Positions 1 to 6,115 of a DNA stretch of 13,210 nucleotides are shown here, one piece after another. The position numbers and the translations under genes were made by a program. Positions within the stretch are counted from its first letter, which is position 1, and the number at the start of each line of letters is the position of its first letter. Location of the stretch: assembly GCA_910577785.1 (NCBI GenBank), contig CAJTNT010000072.1, forward strand, positions 1 through 13,210, written 5' to 3'. This DNA is from an uncultured Lachnospiraceae bacterium (GTDB lineage Bacteria > Bacillota > Clostridia > Lachnospirales > Lachnospiraceae). The notes beneath the pieces are model-generated. The model saw only the letters and a list, made by a program, of their open reading frames with translations. It was not told the DNA's origin and made no database searches.

Positions 1-172
1 TCTCATTCTCTAAGAGTTCGGTTTGGGGTGAATTGTTGCATTTGTTTTTATCATACCACATATAAAAGCAAAAAAACATGTCGTATCGCGGAAATTTTGG
101 ACTGGAAGCAGATTTTTAGTAGTAGAGTGGTTGCGGGGTAGGACAATTTGTAGTATGATGGTAGTAGTACAG
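1..172 (+). repeat. Repeat copy A: regulator 5' region
   Basis: This leader of the first regulator is repeated almost collinearly at 1512-1680, at roughly 80% identity by eye. It holds a run of seven A, then CATGTCGTATCGCGGAAA (77-94), which is one arm of the large terminator stem at 5083-5134, and further on the regulator promoter. The repeat may extend left of the window, since it begins at base 1. No gene was seen on either strand in 1-247. Confidence 0.8.
131..159 (+). promoter_or_regulatory. Likely sigma-A promoter of regulator 1
   Basis: TTGCGG (131-136), a 17-base spacer and TATGAT (154-159) form a good -35/-10 pair about 90 bases before the start codon of the regulator. The same positions are conserved in the repeat copy at 1642-1669, where the -35 has become TTCGGG with a 16-base spacer. 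This is a motif call only. Confidence 0.55.
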
Positions 173-247
173 TTTTACAGTGTTGGCACGCTTACTGTAG
201 TTGGCGGATGCTTCCAGTGAGCGATAGCATAGAGAAGGGTATTTAGG

Positions 248-1180
248 ATGGACAGACATAAGGTTGCAAATATAATAAGCCGCTGCCGGAGGCAGAAGGG
301 GGTGCAGCAGGAAGTTTTGTGCAGGGGTATCTGCTCGAATGCGAATTATTCCCGCATAGAGAGTGGGGATGCAGAGATCCCGCTGGTGATGGTGCAGGCA
401 TTCTTAGAACGCCTGGGCGTGGATCCCGGCCAGCTGGAACAGCTATTGGAGGGGGAGGATTACAGCTTCTATCGGAAGCGGCGGGACATTGAGAAGGCAC
501 TGCAGGATGGGCTGGATGCCCAGGCAGGGAAGCTTCTGGATGCCTATGAGGGGGCAGTGGGTGAGGACAGACTGGAAATCCAGTATGTCAAATACTGCAG
601 GGCGCAGGTTGCGCATCTGCACATGCGGCAGGATGCGTCCCTGAATCCGGGGGAAAGGGAACGGCTGGCCAGGGATGCCGGACAGCTCCTGCAGGAAGCA
701 GAGAGTCTTACCATCCCCCAAAGGCGCAGAGGCATGCTCTTAAGCAGGACGGAACTGGGAATCTTGCTGGTGGAGACGGAGGGGATTGGCTTAGATGAGA
801 TGCAGTACATACAGGATTTTGTAAGGAGATACTATAACAGGGAATGGAAGGAAGAGTATCTGCCCCAGGTTCAGCTAAAATATGCAGGCCTTCTGGCTGA
901 AGAAGGGGAATATGATAGGGCATTGGCTGAGATCCGGCAGGGGCTTGCGGCAGTCACGTCTGGGAAGAGTTACCGTTGCTGCGCAGACCTGCACTTTTTG
1001 GCTGCACAGGTTGCAGGACGCATGAATGGAAAGGTGCCAGGGAAAAAGGAACAGAAAGAGCAGGCCTGGGAATGCTGGCAGGCGTATCGGCTTTATGACA
1101 TGAATAGGAACCCCAGGGCGGAAGAAGTGAAGGATTATATGAAAACGGCTGGCCTTGCAGGGTTGGTGGGCTTTCCATAA
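248..1180 (+). CDS. XRE-family regulator with C-terminal helical repeats (regulator 1)
   Basis: The 310-aa protein starts with a helix-turn-helix of the XRE/Cro-CI type (about residues 5-58), with the signature LCRGICSNANYSRIESG. About 250 residues of helical, TPR-like sequence follow. That architecture is known from the RNPP/Rgg/MutR class of Firmicutes regulators, in which the helical part binds a short peptide; whether this one does so is unknown. The ATG at 248 follows GAGAAGGG (232-239) at a suitable distance. The gene is GC-rich compared with 3300-5080. A hairpin follows the stop (1188-1219). A second regulator of identical length (5183-6115) shares the HTH signature. The promoter and hairpin, but not the coding part, are duplicated at 1512-1800. 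A DNA-binding regulator is sure; the ligand and targets are not. Confidence 0.9.
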   Translation: MDRHKVANIISRCRRQKGVQQEVLCRGICSNANYSRIESGDAEIPLVMVQAFLERLGVDPGQLEQLLEGEDYSFYRKRRDIEKALQDGLDAQAGKLLDAYEGAVGEDRLEIQYVKYCRAQVAHLHMRQDASLNPGERERLARDAGQLLQEAESLTIPQRRRGMLLSRTELGILLVETEGIGLDEMQYIQDFVRRYYNREWKEEYLPQVQLKYAGLLAEEGEYDRALAEIRQGLAAVTSGKSYRCCADLHFLAAQVAGRMNGKVPGKKEQKEQAWECWQAYRLYDMNRNPRAEEVKDYMKTAGLAGLVGFP

Positions 1181-1187
1181 AAGGGGG

Positions 1188-1219
1188 ATCCCCCACTGCA
1201 TATTCACATAGTGGGGGAT
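1188..1219 (+). terminator. Hairpin after regulator 1
   Basis: A 10-bp perfect stem, ATCCCCCACT (1188-1197) with AGTGGGGGAT (1210-1219), closes a 12-base loop just after the stop codon. Only a poor T-tract follows, so it may be a weak terminator or a 3' RNA structure. The copy at 1727-1760 keeps the stem by paired base changes, which argues that the structure matters. Confidence 0.6.
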
Positions 1220-1331
1220 TCTTATGAGGCCGTATGTTTCATTTGGCAAAGTTTAATCTATAAGCGTATAGGCCTGGAGCTGGCTTTTGTTAATCTCAAG
1301 GGAAGCTACATGTTATATTTTCCAGGGCGTA

Positions 1332-1409
1332 TTACTTTTGTTCTTCTTTCATTTCTTCAAGTGCTGCATCCCAGTCTGTTGTGTGTTAGATTAATTTTAG
1401 TTTTCTCAT
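1332..1409 (-). pseudogene. Remnant of a lipoprotein-like gene: start and end only
   Basis: On the minus strand AAAGGGG (1417-1423) precedes an ATG at 1409 by 7 bases. The frame reads MRKLKLI, an in-frame TAA (1386-1388), then HTTDWDAALEEMKEEQK and a final TAA at 1332. The last part resembles residues 251-266 of the neighbouring lipoprotein (DWDTAFARLEAEQAKQ), which lie at the end of that protein's first domain. The simplest reading is a paralogous exported gene that lost nearly all of its interior. The similarity is short, so homology is inferred from position, orientation and this motif together. Confidence 0.5.
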
Positions 1410-1445
1410 AAAGGTTCCCCTTTCTGTGGAATGGATGGTTGCCAT

Positions 1446-1507
1446 GTTGATGTGTTATGGATAGTAGTAGTGTTGATGTGTTGAGGATAGATATCGTGCT
1501 GGTGTGT
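1446..1507. repeat. Imperfect 26-bp tandem repeat
   Basis: GTTGATGTGTT recurs at 1446 and 1472, with a weaker third start (GCTGGTGTGT) at 1498, giving about 2.4 units of 26 bases. It lies between the lipoprotein remnant and repeat copy B. No function is apparent. Confidence 0.5.
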
Positions 1508-1641
1508 CTGTTCTCATTCTCTGAGAGTCAAGTTTGGGGCAAATTGTTGCATCTATTTTCATCATACCGCATCTGAAAGCAAAAAACCATGTCGTATCTC
1601 GGAAATTTGGGGCTGGAGTTGGATTTTTGGTGATAGAGTAG

Positions 1642-1669
1642 TTCGGGATAGGGCAATTTTTAGTATGAT
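1642..1669 (+). promoter_or_regulatory. Residual promoter of copy B
   Basis: TTCGGG (1642-1647), 16 bases, TATGAT (1664-1669). It is the counterpart of the regulator-1 promoter, with the -10 unchanged and the -35 degraded. Any transcript would run straight into the hairpin at 1727-1760. Confidence 0.35.
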
Positions 1670-1726
1670 GGAAACAACGAGGTTGATAGGAATAGGGCTG
1701 AGTCGGAAGGGATTTCTATAAAAGTG

Positions 1727-1760
1727 GCTCCCCAACTGCATATTCACGCAGTTGGGGAGC
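1727..1760 (+). terminator. 13-bp hairpin of copy B
   Basis: GCTCCCCAACTGC (1727-1739) pairs perfectly with GCAGTTGGGGAGC (1748-1760) around the loop ATATTCAC. Compared with the regulator-1 hairpin, two base pairs differ on both sides (C-G to A-T, A-T to C-G) while the loop core is kept. No strong T-tract follows. Confidence 0.6.
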
Positions 1761-1889
1761 TTATGAGGCCTGAATATTTCATTTGGTAGATTTTACTCTA
1801 TAGGTATGTGGGGACATTTAGCAGAGTGAAATCTTTGGACAGTATAGGGGAGTTGTTATAAGGATTCAGTCTGTATGTTGCAATGGCAG

Positions 1890-3224
1890 TTATGAAAGAG
1901 ATGCCCATTCCTCATACATCTTTAAAAAGCTTTTATATACTTTCTTCTCATAAACTCCAATATTGCCAATAAAAGAAACCGCTCCTTCCATATCTGGGTG
2001 ATGCCAGATGAGACGCAGAGCCTTATCTGCTTTTGATACCTCAATCAAGAGCATATCGCAATCTCGGAAGCGTACAGTGCCTTCTGGCTTTCCATTCAGT
2101 ACAAATGCCCACGGCTGTGCAAACTGGAGCAGGATATAGTAATCCTCATCATTTTCCTGTGCTGCAGTCCCCAGATCTTCTAACAGGATACCATCCAGCC
2201 ATCCCATTGGCCCGTCGGAATAGTCCTTTTCCAGTAAAAAAGCCGATAGCCTGCGGATAAATTCCTGTCCCTTGTGAGTGGAAAGATCTAATTCTTGCTG
2301 CTTTTCCCCATGGTAAATGGTGCAGGCCTGCGGCTGGCTTCCTTCAACCCCGAGGAAAGATAATTGCCCGTCCTGTCCTGTGTCGGCGGTAGGTGCAGGT
2401 GTCAGGGTTTCTGCGCCTTCTTCCTTTTGCTTTGCCTGTTCCGCTTCCAGCCTGGCAAATGCTGTATCCCAGTCTTCCATCTGTTCCCATTCCTCACATC
2501 TGTCAGAGAAACCGGCTGCCATTTCAGGATCTTGGCATATAAAAATCTGATTGCCCGAATTATCGCTTAATGACAGGGTATTGGCACCAACATTGATGAT
2601 GGCAGAGTCAAACGATTCTGTGCATGTATAAGTCGTCCATTGATCTCCCATCTGGGGGTAAGAACAGGAAACTTTCTGCTTAAATTGAAGGGAGACATAG
2701 TAATGTGCTTTATGCATTTTGGCTTGTTCTTTTAAGCTTTTCTCTGTTTCTATTCCAGTACGACCTGGGAACTTATAATTTGGATTCTCCATGAAACCGG
2801 AAAGCATCTGCACCAGGTATTTTCCGCGGGCTGTTTTTACGTCCACTTCCTCCTGGTTATTCCCATGATAAACCGTGCAGGAGAGGATTTCGCTGCTGTC
2901 TGTTCCGAAAAAAGATGCTTTGTATTCGTCCTCTTCGTCTATAGCCGATTCTTTGTTTGCGGGAGCCGCTTTGTTTGAATTATTTTGCGAAGCTCCTTCT
3001 TGGGAAATGCCCCCATTGTTATCTTTTTCATTTTCCATTGTATCTGCCGATGGTTCTACGTTTTCCATGGTAGGTATAGTGGAAGAAGCGGAGAGTTGGC
3101 TGGCCAATGCCTGCTCATCTAGTTTGGCGTTTTGTGTGCTTGCCTGCTGCCCCTGCTGGCTGCTGCAGCCTGCCAGCAATAGTAACATAGTCAATGAAAG
3201 TATAAGGGGTCTTCCATTTTTCAT
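1890..3224 (-). CDS. Lipoprotein with an internally duplicated domain, function unknown
   Basis: The 444-aa protein opens with a lipoprotein signal (lipobox LLAGC, Cys20). A Ser/Asn/Glu-rich linker of about 90 residues follows, then two related domains at about 116-263 and 301-441. Both begin with Cys-Thr-[VI]-Tyr-His-Gly and a Glu/Asp-rich strand. Both then carry GKYLVQMLSGFM or GQEFIRRLSAFL, and later HYYVSLQF or DYYILLQF. After the first copy comes EDWDTAFARLEAEQ, the motif also seen in the remnant at 1332-1409. GGAAGGAGG lies 8 bases before the ATG. It should be anchored on the outer face of the cytoplasmic membrane. I do not recognise the family. It is convergent with the regulator copies, which suggests a regulator/lipoprotein pairing. 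Confidence 0.85.
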   Translation of the reverse strand: MKNGRPLILSLTMLLLLAGCSSQQGQQASTQNAKLDEQALASQLSASSTIPTMENVEPSADTMENEKDNNGGISQEGASQNNSNKAAPANKESAIDEEDEYKASFFGTDSSEILSCTVYHGNNQEEVDVKTARGKYLVQMLSGFMENPNYKFPGRTGIETEKSLKEQAKMHKAHYYVSLQFKQKVSCSYPQMGDQWTTYTCTESFDSAIINVGANTLSLSDNSGNQIFICQDPEMAAGFSDRCEEWEQMEDWDTAFARLEAEQAKQKEEGAETLTPAPTADTGQDGQLSFLGVEGSQPQACTIYHGEKQQELDLSTHKGQEFIRRLSAFLLEKDYSDGPMGWLDGILLEDLGTAAQENDEDYYILLQFAQPWAFVLNGKPEGTVRFRDCDMLLIEVSKADKALRLIWHHPDMEGAVSFIGNIGVYEKKVYKSFLKMYEEWASLS

Positions 3225-3247
3225 AAGAGTTGCCTCCTTCCTATGAG

Positions 3248-3264
3248 CCTGACAGCCTGTCAGG
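3248..3264. promoter_or_regulatory. 17-bp palindrome upstream of the lipoprotein
   Basis: CCTGACAG-C-CTGTCAGG is a perfect 8-bp inverted repeat around one base, 24 bases before the lipoprotein start codon. It could be an operator for a dimeric regulator or a short leader hairpin. No second copy was seen in the window. Confidence 0.4.
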
Positions 3265-3293
3265 GGGTATGATTTGTAGTTAATTTGTAAATG

Positions 3294-3316
3294 TATATGA
3301 TAAATCCAGTATACTA
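3294..3316 (-). promoter_or_regulatory. Shared upstream element, lipoprotein copy
   Basis: Read on the minus strand, this contains ATACTGGATTTATCATATA. A close match, ATACTGGATTGTTATCTATA, lies upstream of the neighbouring secreted gene (4155-4183). In both the TATA part could serve as a -10. Two sites only, in AT-rich DNA, so this is tentative. Confidence 0.3.
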
Positions 3317-3359
3317 TTAAAATGCTAAGAAATAAAGAATTCTATTGTTATTTTTTCAA

Positions 3360-4115
3360 TCAATAAGGAATATATTCAATATTTAACTCTTCTATTTCGT
3401 TGTCTTCCATCATTAGGGTGTTTTCAATGTCGACCTGATAAGCGATGTTTCCGTTATCATCAATTCCTAATTGTAAATTTGTTGCCTTTGCATCTATAAG
3501 CTCATCACCATATTTTTGACGGAATTGTTCCAGAGCTTCTTGTTTGATGTTATCAGGATCTTTATTTAATTGTTCTATTCCTTGAAATGCATATGGCCTG
3601 GGGATAGAAAAATGTATTAAGTTTAACTCGTTATCAATGCGGAGGTAAACCAAATCCGTTGTATTATACTCGCCTACTTTATGAGTATATGCAACACCAT
3701 GTGTGTAGGTATATTCATCATAATCTACAAGATTTAGCTGATAATAAGAGGGATCTTCTACTAGGTTTTCTAAATATTTATCTGCTGCCTTTAATAAATC
3801 TGTTTCATTAATTTTGGTTTGTTCAAAAGTTATTGTGTCAGTATTGGAGACGTACTCTGTTATTTTTCCATCGTCTCCAAAGAAGTATAAATCTCCAGAT
3901 TTATTTTCGTACAGTTTTTCTCCTTCTGGGAAAGTAGTATCGTATGTTAATTTTTTTTCATCGGTATTCAAGATGTTTTCTAACTCTTTTGGAGCATTGT
4001 CTAAGGTCAATTCTACCTGATCTGTAATCTTTCTTGAATCAGCAGTTACTATTCCTGAAATACCTACTATTACACTAATTACTAATATAATTCCTAAATA
4101 TTTTTTATTTTTCAT
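3360..4115 (-). CDS. Secreted protein of unknown function
   Basis: The 251-aa protein has a typical signal peptide (KNKK then a hydrophobic stretch, likely cut near VTA-DS, residue 25). No other membrane segment is seen. The mature part is acidic and alternates helical stretches (AADKYLENLVED, about residue 110; QEALEQFRQKYGDEL, about residue 194) with aromatic beta-like strands (YDEYTYTHGVAYTHKVG; YLRIDNELNLIHF). This loosely recalls PepSY/YcdB-like exported proteins, but the match is too weak to name. AAGGAG lies 7 bases before the ATG. The gene is AT-rich compared with regulator 1 and the ATPase gene, which suggests a separate origin. It is followed 104 bases upstream on the same strand by the caspase-like gene. 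Confidence 0.8.
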   Translation of the reverse strand: MKNKKYLGIILVISVIVGISGIVTADSRKITDQVELTLDNAPKELENILNTDEKKLTYDTTFPEGEKLYENKSGDLYFFGDDGKITEYVSNTDTITFEQTKINETDLLKAADKYLENLVEDPSYYQLNLVDYDEYTYTHGVAYTHKVGEYNTTDLVYLRIDNELNLIHFSIPRPYAFQGIEQLNKDPDNIKQEALEQFRQKYGDELIDAKATNLQLGIDDNGNIAYQVDIENTLMMEDNEIEELNIEYIPY

Positions 4116-4154
4116 GGTGTTTCTCCTTGTCTTAAAATCTATGTACTATAAGAA

Positions 4155-4183
4155 TTTATAGATAACAATCCAGTATTAAGTAA
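4155..4183 (-). promoter_or_regulatory. Shared upstream element and possible promoter of the 3360-4115 gene
   Basis: On the minus strand TTACTT, 17 bases and TATAAA give a plausible promoter about 40-65 bases before the start codon. Its spacer holds AATACTGGATTGTTATC, which resembles the element upstream of the lipoprotein (3294-3316). Common control of the two exported proteins is possible. Confidence 0.35.
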
Positions 4184-4219
4184 TAATGAATACGAATGAT
4201 TTGTAAGTTTATATGATGT

Positions 4220-4891
4220 TTAATAGTAAACAGCCCTCTTAGAGCCAAGTACTTCATAAGAATCTAGCCCATAGTAAGCACCTTGCTTGGAATAAGCTTT
4301 ATCTACAGCAAGACGGATTGCATCTTCGGCACATTTCCCTTTCGAAAAATAATAATTGAAATAATATTGAACTATTCTTCCAGTTTTAATTCCTAGTGCA
4401 AAACGATATCCTATTGTGGTTTGTGCTCCTTTCATTTTCATTGTGTTTGCCGTGTCAAAAGAATAACATGCAATGATATGGCATAGTCTCAGTTGTCCAA
4501 GATTGGCCCCGTCTTCAATTGTTTTGTTTTTTAACTGAGAATGAGTTCCATCTTGAGCATTTAAACCTAATAGTCCAGCGGCTCCATGCGTTGAAATCAT
4601 TAAGTAATTGGCTTTTTTCATAGCGCTATATAAAGCTCCTTTACCTGCATAATGACGTTTTCCTATTGTAACAGTGCTATCAATGGTTTTGTAATTTTTT
4701 TCTGTTTTGCCCATCCAGTTACAAAAATCGGAATGACCTTTATCCATTCCATTTTCAAATTCATGAATTCCAAATAAGTAGATTAAGCCATTGGATGCCG
4801 CATTGCTTATGCTACTTCCCTGGCTTCCTTGAATTGCGATTGCTGTTACTAATATAAATGCTACCAATTTTTTGAGGGTTGATTTTTTCAT
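4220..4891 (-). CDS. Secreted caspase/CHAT-like protein with a His-Cys dyad
   Basis: The start chosen is the ATG at 4891, because AGGAAGGAAGG lies 8 bases before it and a clean signal peptide begins there (MKKSTLKK, then a hydrophobic core to about residue 28). A longer frame reaches 4948 without such support. The 223-aa protein carries LMISTHGAAG (His102-Gly103) and, 40 residues on, LCHIIACYS (Cys142). This spacing and context are those of the His/Cys dyad in caspase-like folds (CHAT, gingipain/clostripain clan CD). A conserved-looking end follows: Gly-Tyr-Arg-Phe, then an amphipathic CAEDAIRLAVDKAY helix. At 223 aa it is a single small domain without a separate recognition domain. Peptidase activity is inferred, not shown. 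It lies just downstream of the regulator-2 terminator. Confidence 0.75.
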   Translation of the reverse strand: MKKSTLKKLVAFILVTAIAIQGSQGSSISNAASNGLIYLFGIHEFENGMDKGHSDFCNWMGKTEKNYKTIDSTVTIGKRHYAGKGALYSAMKKANYLMISTHGAAGLLGLNAQDGTHSQLKNKTIEDGANLGQLRLCHIIACYSFDTANTMKMKGAQTTIGYRFALGIKTGRIVQYYFNYYFSKGKCAEDAIRLAVDKAYSKQGAYYGLDSYEVLGSKRAVYY

Positions 4892-4946
4892 TTGCAGTAC
4901 CTTCCTTCCTAATTTCATTACAAATACAATACTATTTGTTCTATAC

Positions 4947-4969
4947 AAGGCAGCGTATGCATCTGCCTT
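4947..4969. other. Small hairpin in the leader of the caspase-like gene
   Basis: AAGGCAG (4947-4953) and CTGCCTT (4963-4969) form a 7-bp perfect stem with a 9-base loop, about 55 bases before the start codon at 4891. No T-tract follows on either strand. The rest of 4892-5076 shows only an AGGAAGGAG-like site near 5020-5030 with no usable frame after it. Confidence 0.35.
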
Positions 4970-5076
4970 CGTGGCTGCTGGTCAATTATGCTACACTTTC
5001 CAAATTACTAACTTTCTCCTTCCTAGAAACGAAACACATATTTTCCTTACACTTTATTTATACACTACCCAGACAT

Positions 5077-5134
5077 AAAAAACCATGTCGTATCGCGGAA
5101 ATCTTAGGTCAAAAACTTCCGCAATACGACATGG
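5077..5134 (-). terminator. Very long intrinsic terminator after regulator 2
   Basis: On the minus strand CCATGTCGTATTGCGGAA (5117-5134) pairs over 18 bp with TTCCGCGATACGACATGG (5083-5100) around a 16-base loop, and six T follow directly (5077-5082). The one imperfect pair is a G-U wobble in the minus-strand RNA but a C-A mismatch on the plus strand, so the minus strand is the functional reading. It lies 48 bases past the regulator-2 stop codon. One arm with its A/T tract also occurs alone at 70-94 and 1581-1605. Confidence 0.8.
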
Positions 5135-5182
5135 TAATATTGCTCTAAAGATGTTATGATAAAATAGTTGGCCGTATTGCCA

Positions 5183-6115
5183 TCACTTCTCATTGCCAAA
5201 ATGCTTGTAATAGCGTTTTGTCATCTTCTTTGCCTTTTTTTCATTTCCTAAAGCAGATGCAATGGCAATTGCCTGCAAGGAAGCTTCTCTATAAGTTTCC
5301 TCAGAATATTCGTTTGTTTCGCCTTGTTTCAGCAGCCGCCTTATGTTCTGCGCGTTTCCTTCCAGGAATTGTACCAGGTAGATGGAGGATTGCTCCTGGC
5401 GACAGGTCTCTATGCCTTTTTGGGCGCATTCGATTGCGTTTTCGTATCCTTTCAGTCCCCCATAGATTTCCATCAGTTTATTTAAAATCATATATTCTAT
5501 TGTCTGTCCGGCCTGCGGCATGCGGTAGCCGCTCCAGATTCCCTCATAGAGGTCTTTTAGCATGGAAATCGCTTCCTGGGTTTGCCCTTCATCATAGTAG
5601 CTATCGGCGACGCCATACAGGAGCAGCAGTTCATGGTCCATCCAGGGATACCAGGAAATCTCCTGCTGTTTGGGGGACGGGACAGTGAGCTCCAAAGCTT
5701 CCCAGAGCAATTCCCGCCCGTTTTCTGGCGAAATCTGCTGGAGCTTCCAGCGGATGGTGTTCTTTCCATATAAGAGGTATTGGCTGCAGGCTGAGGTATC
5801 CCAAAATTCCTCTTCCATTATATTTAAAATCTTCTGGGCTGCTTTATATTTTTCTTTTCTCATGGCATCCTCATAATTTCGGATGTCCTTGCTAATCTTT
5901 GGGTCGCTGATTGGCAAGATGGCATACATCCGGCTGCCTTCCTTCCCCATCCGTTCCATAAGCTGCCTGCTGGTTTTTTTCCGTGGCTTCTGCTGGCCAT
6001 TTTCTATCCGGGAGATTGTCTGGGGGGAACAGATTCCCTCGCATAGCATTTCCTGGGTCAGCCCCAGTGACTGCCGGGTTCTTTTTAATACTTCTGAAAA
6101 ACAATAAATTCCCAT
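5183..6115 (-). CDS. XRE-family regulator with C-terminal helical repeats (regulator 2)
   Basis: The start is placed at the ATG at 6115 (MGIYCFSEVL), not at the longer frame from 6157, because GAGG sits 7 bases before it. It also gives 310 aa, exactly the length of regulator 1. An XRE-type helix-turn-helix spans about residues 6-60 with LCEGICSPQTISRIENG, matching regulator 1 at LCxGICS and SRIExG. The remaining 250 residues are helical, TPR-like. As a class these resemble RNPP/Rgg-type peptide-responsive regulators, but no ligand gene was found. Four ATTYCAATAC direct repeats lie in the upstream region, one overlapping the start codon, suggesting self-control. A strong terminator follows. 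The SH3 gene lies 104 bases upstream on the same strand. Confidence 0.9.
   Translation of the reverse strand: MGIYCFSEVLKRTRQSLGLTQEMLCEGICSPQTISRIENGQQKPRKKTSRQLMERMGKEGSRMYAILPISDPKISKDIRNYEDAMRKEKYKAAQKILNIMEEEFWDTSACSQYLLYGKNTIRWKLQQISPENGRELLWEALELTVPSPKQQEISWYPWMDHELLLLYGVADSYYDEGQTQEAISMLKDLYEGIWSGYRMPQAGQTIEYMILNKLMEIYGGLKGYENAIECAQKGIETCRQEQSSIYLVQFLEGNAQNIRRLLKQGETNEYSEETYREASLQAIAIASALGNEKKAKKMTKRYYKHFGNEK

Larger units (their letters stand above)
1512..1800 (+). pseudogene. ORF-less copy of the regulator locus (copy B): promoter joined to 3' hairpin
   Basis: Bases 1512-1680 match the 5' region of regulator 1 (1-172), and about 1708-1800 match its 3' region (about 1168-1290). Everything equivalent to the 310-codon reading frame is missing. 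The junction falls at a GGG present both next to the regulator's ribosome binding site (237-239) and just before its stop codon (1168-1170), consistent with deletion at a microhomology. A -10 (TATGAT, 1664-1669), a degenerate -35 and a 13-bp hairpin remain, so a transcript of about 90 bases is still possible. A deleted paralog is the best explanation; a small RNA gene is the alternative. Confidence 0.7.
1181..1889. other. Gene-free spacer holding two deletion scars
   Basis: No intact gene was found in these 700 bases. In order they hold the regulator-1 hairpin, a start-plus-end remnant of a lipoprotein-like gene on the minus strand (1332-1409), a short 26-base tandem repeat (1446-1507), and an ORF-less copy of the regulator promoter and hairpin (1512-1800). 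A 33-codon plus-strand frame at 1310-1411 has an AAGGGA-like site before its ATG. It runs antisense to the remnant and is not called as a gene. Confidence 0.6.

Noticed and set aside
1310..1411. 33-aa hydrophobic peptide as a possible pheromone precursor
   Set aside because: An AAGGGA-like site precedes it, but it runs antisense to the better supported lipoprotein remnant and has no signal-peptide pattern of charge then hydrophobic core.
1562..1747. 61-codon minus-strand frame across copy B
   Set aside because: It spans the repeat and the hairpin, and copy A does not preserve an equivalent frame.
5218..5688. 156-codon plus-strand frame
   Set aside because: It is the complement of regulator 2, Arg/Ser/Pro-rich, with no supported start.
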